A DNA stretch of 64,000 bases, taken from JBBILU01 sp037444775. Its GTDB lineage: Bacteria > Patescibacteriota > Gracilibacteria > BD1-5 > UBA6164. Shown here piece by piece: positions 31,592-42,447 of this stretch. The DNA lies in assembly GCA_037444775.1 (NCBI GenBank), contig JBBILU010000005.1, positions 1 to 64,000 of the forward strand, written 5' to 3'. The translations under genes were made by a program, and so were the position numbers. The notes beneath the pieces were generated by a model that was given only the letters and a program-made list of their open reading frames with translations, had not been told where the DNA came from and made no database searches. The stretch's first letter is position 1. Each line of letters starts with the position of its first letter.

Positions 31592-32305
31592 TTAATTATC
31601 GGTTAAATTTAATCCAGAAATATCTCATTTCAAAGGAGTTGCATCTTCCATATTTGGATTATAATAATTTGTCAAGAATTTTATCAATTCTCCTTTTTCT
31701 AATTCTGTAGCTCTTATTCCAATATTTTCTAAACTAGTTTTTACCTGATTTGCTCTATTTGTAAGTCACTTTTTCATTTTATTAAAAGTTCTTATTTGAG
31801 TTTTTATTTTTATTATATCATTTCATTGACTAATGGATGCCCAAAAACTTTTCAAAGGTCAAAGCAAAGAAGTATCTTTTACACTATTTCATTCAACTTC
31901 GTCAAAGGGAATTACAATAAAAAAATCTTTTTTCATTATTTGAGCAACTTCTATAAGTTTTTTTAAATATTCTATATATTCGTAAGTCTGGTTTTGTAAA
32001 AGAGTATTTTTTTGATTTATTGCTTTTTCTTTCAAGTTTCCCAAATAAGAGTCTATATCTAGTTTTGTAGATCTTACCATTATTTGAACAGGAAAATTTA
32101 TAGAGTTCAAAAATCTTTGAAAACTAATTATTATAGAGTCTTGCTCTTCACTACTTTTAAGTAAAAAATTTATTGGAGAACATCTCATAACAAGTCTAGC
32201 ACTTTCATCTTTCATTATGATTATATTTTCTCTAATTTGAGAAAAAGGTAAATATCTTTGTGTAGAATCATCAGGGATTCATTTTTTTGCTGATTTTACT
32301 GGCAC
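31592..32305 (-). CDS. VirB4/TraC N-terminal domain-like protein
   Basis: The 237-residue protein, from a GTG start at 32305, reads 'STQRYLPFSQIRENIIIMKDESARLVMRCSPINFLLKSSEEQDSII'. This is the conserved N-terminal domain that precedes the ATPase part in TraC/VirB4-like proteins of CPR bacteria. It goes on with 'FLNSINFPVQIMVRSTKLDIDSYL' and helices to about residue 200. No Walker A occurs, so the motor domain is a separate gene elsewhere. A later ATG at 32215 would remove the conserved start, so GTG is preferred. It lies between PrgI and the pilin. Confidence 0.7.
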
Positions 32306-32323
32306 TTTTAGATTATTTAAGAA

Positions 32324-32743
32324 TTAAATTTTTTCTAGTTTATTTTCTATTTCTCTAATTTTGTCTTTTTTAGAATTTACATCTATATTTCATCATTTAT
32401 CATTTTCTTGTAAATTTGTCGTATATCAAATATCAATTGGTTGAAAACTATCAATTCAAGCATCCCAAATTCTTTCACGAGCATTTATGTTATATCTAAG
32501 TATTGCAAACAGAAAGGGCATAAAAGTCATTTCTGAATGTTTAAATAGAACTATAAGTAAAACTATTGCAAAAACAAACAATGCTGGAACTGCTGCTATT
32601 TCTGGAGTTAATGAAATCCTCAATTTATCAAAAATAGTATATGATATTCATCATCAAATCATTAAAATCATTAATTGCCTAAGTCATAGTCACAAAAATA
32701 TTGGGTCTTCATTTTCTATCTGAACAGGAATTTTGTATTGCAT
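32324..32743 (-). CDS. PrgI-family protein
   Basis: The 139-residue protein starts MQYKIPVQIENEDPIFLGL, the PrgI pattern 'Y-x-V-P-q-x-I-e-x-E-D-x-I', followed by two transmembrane helices (about 22-40, 58-78). PrgI is found next to VirB4-like ATPases in Gram-positive type IV secretion and conjugation clusters; VirB3-like function is inferred. It is the first gene of the run that continues through the VirB4 N-domain protein, pilin, holin-like, SecG and solute-binding protein. Confidence 0.75.
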
Positions 32744-32850
32744 AAATTTTATTAAATTATTTTTTAATAAGTTCTATTCTACAGTTTTTTTTATTTTTTC
32801 AATAAAAAAAGTCTAGACAAATTCAAAAAAGTATTTATAACTATTTTTAC

Positions 32851-32934
32851 ATTTAGGCTATTTGCTTTAGATAAAGCAAATAGCCTAAATAACAAAAAAG
32901 AGTTGATATAAATTTATATCAACTCTTTTTTGTT
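32851..32934. terminator. Double hairpin between the PrgI operon and glyA
   Basis: Two adjacent perfect inverted repeats: arms of 18 bp (32851-32868 and 32873-32890) with a 4-base loop, then 20-bp arms (32891-32910 and 32915-32934). The second has A-rich and T-rich edges and works in both orientations. The glyA stop codon (32933-32935) falls inside it. Confidence 0.8.
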
Positions 32935-34258
32935 ATTTGTAAATAGAAAATTTTTCACATAAACTTTTTACTTCCCCTTTTATTTTAGCAAGTTCGGAAT
33001 TATTTTTTATGAATTCTCTAAACTTTTTTATTGTTTCTAATCTTTTTTCTTTATCTTCTACGAAATTAAATTCAGCAACAACATCAAAAACTCTTTTTAT
33101 GAAACTTGCAACTTTTACCATTTCACCTTCTTTCATTCATCTCATTGTCATAATTGGAGTTCACATTCTTATTCAGCTTGGATAAAATGGACTTGCAGGT
33201 TCACTAGGGATAGTGTTTTTATTTAATGTAATTCATGCTTCATCAAGAGCTTCTTGCATAAAAACTCATCTTCATTTTCAAACATTTACAAGAATCAAAT
33301 GGTTATCACTTCATCCTGTAATTAAATTAAATCAAAATTCATTTAATTTAGAAGCTAAAGCTTTTGTGTTTTTTACTATTTGGAAATTATTTTCTCTAAA
33401 TTCTGGAGTTAAAGATTCTTGGAGAGCAACAGCAATAGCAAGAGTTTGGTGATTATGTGGTCAACCTTGTAATCATGGAAAAACAGATTTGTCAATTTTT
33501 GAAGCTAATTCTGGATCTTTTTCTAATCATTTTTCCGTAATCATAATCATTCATCCTCTTGGTCATCTAAGAGTTTTATGGGTTGTTGTTGTGATTATAT
33601 GGGCAAATGGAGCAGGAGATTTATGAGCTCAAGAAATTACAAGTCAAGAAATATGAGCAATATCAGCAACTAAATAAGCTCAAACTTTATCAGCAATTCT
33701 AGCAAATTCTTCAAATGGAAATTCTCTTGAATAGGCTGTTGCTCAAACCCAAATTAATTTTGGTTTATGTTCTAAAGCCAATCTTTCTACTTCTTCTAAA
33801 TCAATATATCAATCAGCTTTTAATCAATATAAAACTGTATTAAAATATTTTCAAGTTGCACTTGCTTTCCAACCGTGAGTTAAATGTCAACCTTCCGTCA
33901 AGCTAAGGCCCATAACTGTATCTCAAGGTTCGCAAACTGCATTATAAACAGCAAAATTTGCAGGACTTCAAGAATAAGGTTGAACATTGACATGAACTAC
34001 TCAAGGAAAAGCTTTTTTTGCTCTTTCAATTGCTAGAAGTTCCACTTTATCAACAATTTCATTTCATCAATAATATCTTTTTTTTGCATATCATTCAGAA
34101 TATTTATTCGTAAAAGGACTTCAAAGAGCTTCAATAGTGGAAAGACTTGCAATACATTCACTAGGAATTAATTCAAGAGTATGTTCTTGTCTATCCATTT
34201 CCTCCATTACTAAATCATAAGCAACGGGGTCTGTTTTTTTTAGGTTATCAAAATTCAT
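32933..34258 (-). CDS. glyA: Serine hydroxymethyltransferase
   Basis: GlyA interconverts serine and glycine with tetrahydrofolate. The 441-residue protein shows 'LIPSECIAS', 'YSEGYAKKRYYGG' near the N-terminus, the PLP-binding Lys in 'TTTTHKTLRGPRGG' (near residue 235), and the C-terminal 'PFYPSGIRMGTPIMT'. All catalytic blocks are intact. The start is the ATG at 34258. One-carbon units are probably needed for purine and formyl-Met metabolism in a cell with little else. It stands alone, with a terminator behind it. Confidence 0.95.
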
Positions 34259-34346
34259 AGTTTTTTGGATTATAAAAAATAATTTGACTTTTTTACAAAT
34301 TTATAGTTCATAATTGTAAAAGTTAAAAATTATTTCATACATAATA

Positions 34347-34384
34347 AAAAAATAAACTAGATTTTCAAGTCTAGTTTATTTTTT
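34347..34384 (-). terminator. Terminator after fusA
   Basis: A 14-bp stem (AAAAAATAAACTAG at 34347-34360 with complement 34371-34384) and 10-base loop lie seven bases beyond the fusA stop. A and T runs flank it on both sides. Confidence 0.72.
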
Positions 34385-34390
34385 ATTTTT

Positions 34391-36523
34391 TTAATCTTCA
34401 TCATCTAATTTGAATCCTCTTTCTTCTCTAACTTTAGTTGCAATATTTGCAGGAACTTCTTCATAATGATGGAATTCCATAGAATAAGTTGCTCTACCTT
34501 GAGAAGCAGATCTTAACTCAGTTGCATAACCAAACATTTCTGAAAGTGGAACATAACAAGCAATAATTTTTGCTAGACCTCTTTGTCCCATTTCTTCAAT
34601 TCTACCTCTTTTACTATTAATTTGTCAGATAACATCTCACATATATTCTTCTGGAGTATTAACTTCAACTTTCATTATTGGTTCAAGAAGAGCTGGTTGT
34701 GCTTTTTTACAAGCATCTCTAAATGCTTTACTAGCAGCAATTTTAAATGCTAATTCAGAAGAGTCAACATCATGGAACGAACCAAATGTTAAAGTAGCTT
34801 TAATATCAACCATTGGATAACCAGCTAAATAACCTCTGTTATAAGATTCATTTAATCATTTTTCAATTCAAGGGATATATTCTTTTGGGATAGTTCCTCA
34901 AACAATTTTATTAACAAATTTGTTAATTTTTTTAATTCCACCTTCATCATCAGCTTCAGCTTCTTTGTATGGTTCAAAAGTAATAACAACATGTCAATAT
35001 TGACCTCTACCTCAAGTTTGTTTAGAATATTTATGTTCAACATCTTTTGCAATATTTCTAATAGTTTCTCTATAAGCAACTTGTGGAGCTCAAACATTAC
35101 ATTCAACTTTAAATTCTCTTCTCATTCTATCAACAATGATATCCAAATGTAATTCTCACATTCAAGAAATAATTGTTTGATTTGTTTCAGCATCACTTCT
35201 GACTCTGAAAGATGGATCTTCTTCAGCTAATTTTCATAAAGCTATTCACATTTTCTCTTGATCAGCTTTTGTTTTTGGTTCAACAGAAACAGAAATTACT
35301 GGTTCTGGAAAATCCATAGATTCAACTAAGAATTTTTTATTTATATCACAAAGAGTATCTCAAGTTTTTGTATTTTTTAATCAAACGATAGCTCAAATAT
35401 GACCAGCTTTAATTTCTTCTATTTCTTGTCTTGTATTAGCATGCATTTGTAAAAGTCTTCAAACTCTTTCTTTTTCTCAAGTTGTTGCATTATAAACATA
35501 AGAACCTGATCTTAATACTCAAGCATAAACTCTCGTAAATGCTAATTTTCAAACAAATGGGTCTGTCATTATTTTGAATGCTAAAGCAGCAAGAGGAGAA
35601 TCCTCACTAACTTTAATTTCTTCTTTTACTTCTTCATCATCAATATCTGTAACTGTTAAAATTCAGTTATTTACATCTAAAGGTCCTGGTAAATATTCAA
35701 CAGCAGCATCAATTACCATTTGAACTCAAATATTTTGTAAAGCTGAACCACAAGTAACAGCATAAAGATTATTTGAACAAACTCATTTTCTAAGTCATTT
35801 TTTAATTTCTTCAACAGTTAATTCTCAAGCTTCAAAGTATTTATTCATTAATTCATCATCTTGTTCAGCAACTTTTTCCATTAATTCAAATCTAAGAGCT
35901 TCTACTTTATCTTGTAAATCAGAAGGAATTGCAATTTCTGTAATTTTCTCTCAAGAATTTCATTCAAAATGATAAGCTTTTAATTCAACTAAATCTATGA
36001 TTCATTCAAAAGTATCAGCTTGCCCAATAGGATATTGAATTGCAACAACTTTACTTCAAGCAAGTCTTGTTTTGATAGATTCAATACTCATATCAAAATC
36101 TCAACCTGTCTTATCCATTTTGTTTATAAATGCAATCCTAGGGACTTCATATTTATCAGCTTGTTTCCAAACAGTTTCTGATTGAGGTTCTACTCATTGA
36201 GATCAGTCAAATACTGCAACTCAACCATCAAGAACCCTTAGAGATCTTTCAACTTCAATTGTGAAATCCACATGACCTGGAGTATCAATAATATTAATTT
36301 GATAACCTTTCCAAAAAGTTGTAGTAGCAGCAGATGTAATAGTAATTCATCTTTCTTTTTCTTGTTCCATCCAGTCCATTTGAGATGCTCAATCATGAGT
36401 TTCTCAAATTTTATGAGTTTTTCAAGTGTAAAATAAAATTCTTTCTGTCGTAGTAGTTTTTCAAGCATCTATATGAGCAATAATTCATATATTTCTTACT
36501 TTTTCCAAAGGAATATTAGCCAT
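34391..36523 (-). CDS. fusA: Elongation factor G
   Basis: The 710-residue protein has the P-loop AHIDAGKTTTTE (residues 16-27) with the invariant Gly encoded by TGA, G2 'RGITI', G3 'DTPGHVDF', G4 'NKMD', and the domain IV-V end 'GYATELRSASQGRATYSMEFHHYEEVP'. EF-G drives translocation of tRNA and mRNA on the ribosome and, with RRF, recycling. It is the only fusA-like gene in the window and is normal in length. The start ATG is preceded by a short A/T-rich leader. Confidence 0.97.
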
Positions 36524-36790
36524 AGCATAAAACTTATATAATTAAAAATTTCACTTTATTAAATTAAAAAGTGATAAAAATATTTTTTGCTTCGTGATTT
36601 TATATAATACTTTAAATAAGTCAAATTTAATAGATTTTTTCTTTCTATCGTCCCGTTTCAAATCCGACCAGTTTTGTTAGTTTTAAAGTATTTGGCTTTA
36701 TATATAGATTTTTTACTATGAAATAAAATCTTGCAAAAAACAAAAAAAACTTTATTCTAAGACATATTTTTAAATTATAACAAATTCTAA
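36524..36790. promoter_or_regulatory. Divergent promoter region fusA / gyrB with an IS end
   Basis: The 267-base gap between fusA and gyrB holds a copy of the IS tip at 36645-36671. Ahead of gyrB, TATAAC lies at 36776-36781, only nine bases from the ATG, which would give a transcript with almost no leader. On the fusA side a TATATAA-like box lies about 10-15 bases upstream of its ATG. No -35 box is clear. Nothing else is seen in the gap. Confidence 0.4.
36645..36671 (+). repeat. Short copy of the IS left tip
   Basis: CTATCGTCCCGTTTCAAATCCGACCAG agrees with the 5546 end except for a two-base difference (GT for AC after TCCC). Only about 27 bases remain before the similarity is lost. Confidence 0.65.
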
Positions 36791-38698
36791 ATGCAACAAC
36801 AAGACAACTCAAGTTATTGAGCAGATAGTATACAGGTTTTGGAATGATTAGAACCTGTTAGAAAAAGACCATGAATGTATATTGGTTCAACTGATGAAAG
36901 ATGACTTCATCATTTAGTTTGGGAAATAGTAGATAATTCAATTGATGAAGCAATGGCAGGTCATTGTACTTTTATCAAAACTACCTTACACAAAGATTGA
37001 TCATGTTCTGTTGAAGATAATGGTAGATGAATTCCTGTTTGACTTCATGCAAAAACTTGAAAATCAACTCTTGAAACAATTTTGACAGTTTTACATGCTG
37101 GTTGAAAATTTGGTTGAGGAGGTTATAAAGTTTCAGGTTGATTACATTGAGTTTGATCTTCTGTAGTTAATGCTCTTTCCAAAAAAATGGAAGCATTTGT
37201 TCACAGAGATTGAAAAATTTACTATCAATCTTACAAATGTTGAGTCCCAGAAGATGATGTAAAAGAAATTTGAAAAACAAATAAAACTTGAACAATTATC
37301 AAATTTTATCCAGATGAAGAAATATTTAAAATAACTACAAAGTTTGATTACAAAACAATTCTGAAAAGATTAAGACAACAAGCATATTTAACAAAATGAA
37401 TTGAGCTTGTTTTAATTGATGAAAGATCTGAAGAAAGATATAGATTTTATTTTGAATGAGGAGTTAAATCTTATGTTCATTTTTTGAATAAAAATGAAGA
37501 TAATTTATGAGAAATTTTTTATGCTGAAAAGGAAAAAAATGACATAATGGTAGAAGTTTCTTTACAATATAACAAAGAATTTTCAGATAATATAATTTCC
37601 TTTGTAAACAATATTCATACTCCAGAATGATGAACTCATATGACTGGTTTCAGGACTGCTTTAACAAGGGTAATAAATAAATATGCTAGAGATAAACAAA
37701 TTCTTAAAGAAAAAGACCAAAATCTTACAAACGAAGATGTTATAGAATGAATAACTGCTGTAATTTCGGTTAAAGTTGTAGATCCTCAATTTGAATGACA
37801 AACTAAAGCAAAACTTGGAACAGCAGAAGCTAGATGAGCTGTTGATTCAGTTTTTTCAGAAAAATTTTGAGAATTTCTTGAAGAAGATCCAAAAACAGCA
37901 AAAGCAATTATAGAAAAAGTTTTTTTAGCAGCTAAAGCAAGATTAGCAGCTCGTGCTGCCCGTGATACTGTTGTTAGAAAATGAGTTTTAGAATGATTAA
38001 CTTTACCTTGAAAATTAGCAGATTGTTCAAGTAAAGATCCGACAGATTCAGAAATTTATATAGTGGAAGGAGATTCTGCAGGTTGATCTGCAAAACAATG
38101 AAGAGATAGAAAACATCAAGCAATTTTGCCATTAAAAGGTAAAATTCTTAATACTGAACAAGCAAGAATTGACAAAATTTTTGCAAATCAAGAAATAAAA
38201 AATCTAATAGTTGCTCTTTGAACTTCTATTTGAGAAACTTTTGATATTAGTAAATTAAGATATCACAGAATTATAATAATGACAGATGCTGATGTAGATG
38301 GAGCTCATATCAGGACTTTACTTTTGACTTTTTTCTTCAGATATTTCAAAGCTATAATTGAATGAGGATATTTATATATTGCTCAACCACCTTTATACAA
38401 ATTAAGTAAATGAAAAAAGTCTTGGTATGTTTATACTCCAGAAGAAATGGAAAGAATTACACTAGAAGAAGGAATTATTTGAGAAAATATTCAAAGATAT
38501 AAATGACTTTGAGAAATGAATCCAGAACAACTTTGGGAAACAACAATGGACCCACTTTCAAGAAAAATGTACAGAGTTAGAATTGAAGATGCTAAAGAAG
38601 CTGATGAGACTTTCAAAATTCTTATGGGACCAGAAGTTGCACCAAGAAAGAGATTTATTCAAACTAGAGCTAAAGAAGTAAAGGAGTTAGATATTTAA
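36791..38698 (+). CDS. gyrB: DNA gyrase subunit B
   Basis: GyrB supplies ATP to gyrase for negative supercoiling. The 635-residue protein has the N-terminal GHKL ATPase ('VLEGLEPVRKRPGMYIGS', then NSIDEAMAGHC, EDNGRGIPVG, GKFGGGGYKVSGGLHG), the transducer domain, and the TOPRIM region (VEGDSAGGSAKQG with Glu, and TDADVDGAHIRTL). Many invariant glycines are TGA, which makes this gene the clearest evidence for the recoded code. It is divergent to fusA. Confidence 0.96.
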
Positions 38699-38800
38699 GT
38701 TTTTTTAAATTTATGCAAGTTTTGCTTGAAAAAATTTCAAGAGAAAAAGTTTGGGAGAACTAGTCTAATGTAGAAAACGGAAGATATTTAGATTAGAAAG

Positions 38801-38863
38801 TTTTATCGATTATATTAGATAAAAAATTGACTTTAAATATTTTATCAATTATACTAGATAAAA
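38801..38863 (+). repeat. Two palindromic 24-bp direct repeats, possible operators
   Basis: TTTTATC-N10-GATAAAA occurs at 38801-38824 and again at 38840-38863, with the spacers differing in two bases. Each copy is itself an inverted repeat of 7-bp arms. They lie 20-80 bases in front of the ATPase gene at 38883, so they may bind a dimeric repressor. Nothing else is evident in the 184-base gap. Confidence 0.5.
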
Positions 38864-38882
38864 TATTTCATAATAAAAAGTT

Positions 38883-40109
38883 ATGTCACAAATTTTTAAA
38901 AGAGATAAATACTTAAGAAAAGTAGAAAAATATTTAAATGTTCCTTTAATAAAAGTAATAACTGGACTTAGAAGAGCTTGAAAAAGTTATTTTTTAAAAT
39001 CAATTTTTGAACTTGTTAAAGAAAAAGGATTATATGAAGAAAAAGAAATTTTTTATATAAATAAAGAATTATTAGAATTTGATTTTATTAAAAATTATCT
39101 GGATCTAAATAATTATTTCCTAAAATGGAAAAAAGAAAATAACATAGAAACAAAATTTTTACTTGCTGTTGATGAAATTCAAGAAATAGAATTCTGGGAA
39201 AAATTTGTAAATTCCATATTAGCTGAATATTGAGAGAAAGCTGACATATTTATAACTGGCTCTAATTCTAATTTATTATCTTCTAAATTATCAACTTATA
39301 TTGCTTGAAGATATATTGAGTTCCATATTTTTTCACTAGATTTTGAAGAATTTGCGATGTTTTCAAAAAAAGAAGCAAATAAAGAATTATTTTTAGAATA
39401 TTTAAAATATGGAGGTTTACCGTGAATTTTTAGATTAAATAGAGAAGATGAAATAATAAAAGAATATTTAGCTTGAGTTTATAGAACTATTTTTATAAAA
39501 GATGTATTAAATACTTATAACATAAAAAACACCTCTTTTTTTGAAAAACTTTATTTGTATTTACTGAAAAATATTTGAACTCTATTCAGTGCTAATTCAA
39601 TAAAAAATTATATAAAATCTGAAAATATAAGTATATCCATAGACACAATTATAAATTATATAAATTATTCTAAAGAAACTTACTTAATTTATGATTCTAG
39701 TAGATTTGATATCAAATGAAAAAAGATATTAACTGTTTCAAATAAATTTTATGTTTGAGATATTTGAATAAGAAATGCTTTAGTTTGATTTAATTTTGCT
39801 AGTGATATATGAAATATTTTAGAAAATATTGTTTTTTTAGAATTACTTTGAAGATGATACAAAGTTCAAATTTGAGTTTTATGAGATAAGGAAATAGATT
39901 TTATAGCTGAGAGATTTTGAGAAAAAAAATATTTTCAAGTATGTTATTTGCTAAGTGATGAAAAAGTTGTTCAGAGAGAATTTGGTAATTTGCTACAAAT
40001 TAATGATAATCGGGAAAAATATGTTCTTTCAATGGATGATATTTTTGAAACAAAATATGAATGAATAATTCATAAAAATATTATAAATTGGCTTTTAGAA
40101 AGTAAATAA
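38883..40109 (+). CDS. DUF4143-type AAA ATPase
   Basis: The 408-residue protein has Walker A 'GLRRAGKSYF' (about residues 25-34; AGK with TGA), Walker B 'FLLAVDEIQEI', sensor 'IFITGSNSNLL', the mid-protein 'YIAGRYIEFHIFSLDFEEF', and a C-terminal nuclease-like stretch 'YKVQIGVLGDKEIDFIAE'. It belongs to the same family as the genes at 4214 and 46631. The G-x-(D/E)-K-E-I-D-F motif is intact. It is divergently spaced from gyrB by palindromic repeats and followed 6 bases on by yraN. Function unknown; the yraN neighbour is probably incidental. Confidence 0.82.
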
Positions 40110-40114
40110 AGCAT

Positions 40115-40471
40115 ATGTCAACAAAAACTTCTTGAGATGAATGAGAAATTATTGCATTAAAGTATTTACAATCTCATAATTATCATATAATTGATTCTAA
40201 TTTCAAATTTGGAAGATTCGGAGAAATTGATTTAGTTGCTAAAAAAGATGATTTGACAATTTTTTTTGAAGTAAAATATAGGGCAAACGAAAAATATGGA
40301 CTTCCAGAAGAATCAGTTACCAAATCTAAATTGCATAAATTAAAAAGAACTGTAGATTATTATTGTGTAAAAAATTGAATTAATTTTGAGAAAATTCAGT
40401 TTGATGTTATTGCAATACAAAAATTAGAAAACAAATTCAGAGTTAAACATTTTAGAAATATAGAAATATAA
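40115..40471 (+). CDS. yraN: UPF0102 (YraN) family protein
   Basis: The 118-residue protein has the Holliday-junction-resolvase-like fold of UPF0102: 'GEIIALKYLQSHNYHIIDSNFKFGRFGEIDLVAKKDDLTIFFEVKYR' with the catalytic-type E-I-D and E-V-K motifs at about residues 35 and 50. A nuclease role is suggested by the fold; experimental support is limited. It lies between the ATPase and recR, with 5 and 3 bases between the genes, so this is an operon. Confidence 0.88.
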
Positions 40472-40474
40472 ATT

Positions 40475-41083
40475 ATGCCAGAAGCTTTAAAGAAACTTAT
40501 AAATTCTATTTCATATTTACCTTGAATATGAGAAAAATCAGCTACTAGACTAGCTTTTTTTCTTTTGAATGCAAATAAAAATTATATAGAAAACTTTAGA
40601 AATGATTTGATAAATATTAAAGAAAAAGTAAACTTTTGTGAAAATTGTCATTCTTTGACAGATTCAAACAAAAAAATATGTAATATTTGTATTGATGAAA
40701 AAAGAAATAAAAATATAATCTGTGTTGTTGAGGAATATTTAGATTTACTAACTATAGAAAATTCAGGAGTTTATAAATGAGTTTATCATGTGCTTTGATG
40801 AGCCATTTCTCCTATAAACGGAGTATTTGTTGGAGATTTAAATTTTATTAGTTTATTTGATAGAATTGCAAATTCCGAAGAAAAAGTAGAAGTTATTTTA
40901 GCAACAAATCCAAATATAGAATGAGAAGCAACAAATAGCTATTTAACAGAAGAAATTTCTAGAAGATGACTGAAGTATAAAACAAAAATAACTAGATTAA
41001 GTAGAGGACTCTCTTCGTGATATTTAGAATATGCTGATAATATAACTCTTATTAATGCGATAAAAGAAAGAAAAGAATTTTAG
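40475..41083 (+). CDS. recR: Recombination protein RecR
   Basis: The 202-residue protein has the helix-hairpin-helix 'LPGIGEKSATRLAFF', four zinc-binding cysteines (CENC…CNIC, residues about 58-73), and the TOPRIM segment beginning CVVEEYLDL. It ends 'TRLSRGLSSGYLEYAD', matching the usual 'ITRLAxGlPvGgdLEYaD'. RecR works with RecO to load RecA on gapped DNA. Overlap with the end of yraN (3 bases between) shows cotranscription. Confidence 0.94.
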
Positions 41084-41102
41084 TTTTTAATTTATTTTTT
41101 TT

Positions 41103-41312
41103 ATGTGAGCTGGAGAAGAACGAACTCCTTGAGCAGCTCATCCTAGAATGACAAGAGCTCAAGTAAAACAATATATTGCAAACATGAAAAAAGCTCAAGA
41201 TCTTGCAAAAAAGAAACTTGAACTAGCTAAAAAATCATGAGAATTAGATCAAGAAGATACTAAATTAGCTGAAATTGAAGAATTGCTTGAAGATGATAAT
41301 TTGTTTACTTAA
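41103..41312 (+). CDS. Small basic hypothetical protein
   Basis: The 69-residue protein starts with MGAGEERTPGAAHPRMTRAQ (the second codon is TGA) and then is a lysine-rich helix with an acidic C-terminal end. It lies 19 bases behind recR and its stop overlaps the stop of the opposed yvcK gene by 8 bases. I do not recognise the family. A short coiled coil is likely. The frame's TGA codons and its operon position support that it is expressed. Confidence 0.55.
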
Positions 41313-42315
41313 TCCATTGTTCAGAAATATCTTTTATTGTTTTTGCTAATTTCATTGGGTCGTGCCTAACAACATCACTTTCATTGACAAAGTCTCTTTC
41401 TATTATTTTATAACTTTTACCAGTGAAAATTACTCATTCTTTTAATTTAACTGGTCTTTTATGCTCTTGAACTTTATATTTTTCAAGAGTTTCTTGACTT
41501 ATTTCTCATGAATTAACTAAAACATAATCAATAACATTTCATGCATATTTTTCAACATTATCAATGAAATCTGGTATTTCATAAGTTGTAGTATCTCACT
41601 TATCAGCCATTATATTACAAACATAAACTATTTTTGCATCTGTTTGAGCCAAAGCTTCTTTCATTCATTTACTAAGTAAATTAGGAACTATACTTGTATA
41701 TAAATGTCATGGTCAAATAACTACTATATCTGAACCCAAGATAGCCTCTTTAGCTCTTGGATTTATTTTTCATTCTCATCATACTAAAAAAGCATCAACT
41801 ATATTTTGGTCTATGTTATGAGTTTTACTTTCAGGATTAGTTTCACTAACATCAATATTTTTTTCTCAAATAACTTTCGTTCAATCTTCAAAAATTACTC
41901 ATAAATGAACATCTTCTAAAGTTACTGGAATTATCTTTCATTTTACTTGAAACATTTCACAAGTCGCATCAAGTCCAGCTTCAAAAGATCATTTTATATC
42001 TCACAAAGCTGTAATTAAAATATTTCACAATTTATTTCCTCAAATTACTCACTCTTCTCATTTAAATTTATACTCAAATAATTGCCTAACAAGTCAAGTA
42101 TCACGAGCTAAAGCACAAATTCATCTTCTAACATCTCAAGGAGGTAATACTCAGAATTTATCTCTTATTTCTCAAGCAGTTCATCAAGAATCAGTCATTG
42201 CTATAATTGCGGCTAAATTACTTTCACTTTCATCAAAGACTTTTTTAAGTCAATATAAAATATTAAAAGTTCCAGCTCATCATCAAATAACAGTTATATT
42301 AGTTTTGTTAGACAT
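41305..42315 (-). CDS. yvcK: Gluconeogenesis factor YvcK-like protein
   Basis: The 336-residue protein has the CofD-like fold: 'VIGGGAGTFNILYGLK' at the start, 'AIIAMTDSGG', 'LPPGDVRRGICALA', 'GNILITALGDIKGSFEAG', and 'IVVIGPGHLYTSIVPNLL'. YvcK family proteins (UDP-GlcNAc-binding) are needed for cell-wall precursor balance and rod shape. It is convergent with the small gene at 41103 and lies alone on its strand. The multiple TGA glycines in the first glycine-rich loop fit the phosphate-binding function. Confidence 0.9.
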
Positions 42316-42447
42316 AATAAAAAATTTAAAGATTAAAATTATACCAAAGTATATGAATAAAAACTTTTTTACAAAATTTTTCATATATTTTTTTGAAAAA
42401 AAAACTTAATACATATAATCATCCAAATTTATATTTAACAAATTTTT

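Noticed and set aside
32851..32934. Double hairpin as an attachment site or small RNA
   Set aside because: Its place exactly at the glyA stop and behind the PrgI region, with A/T-rich edges, is better explained by termination.
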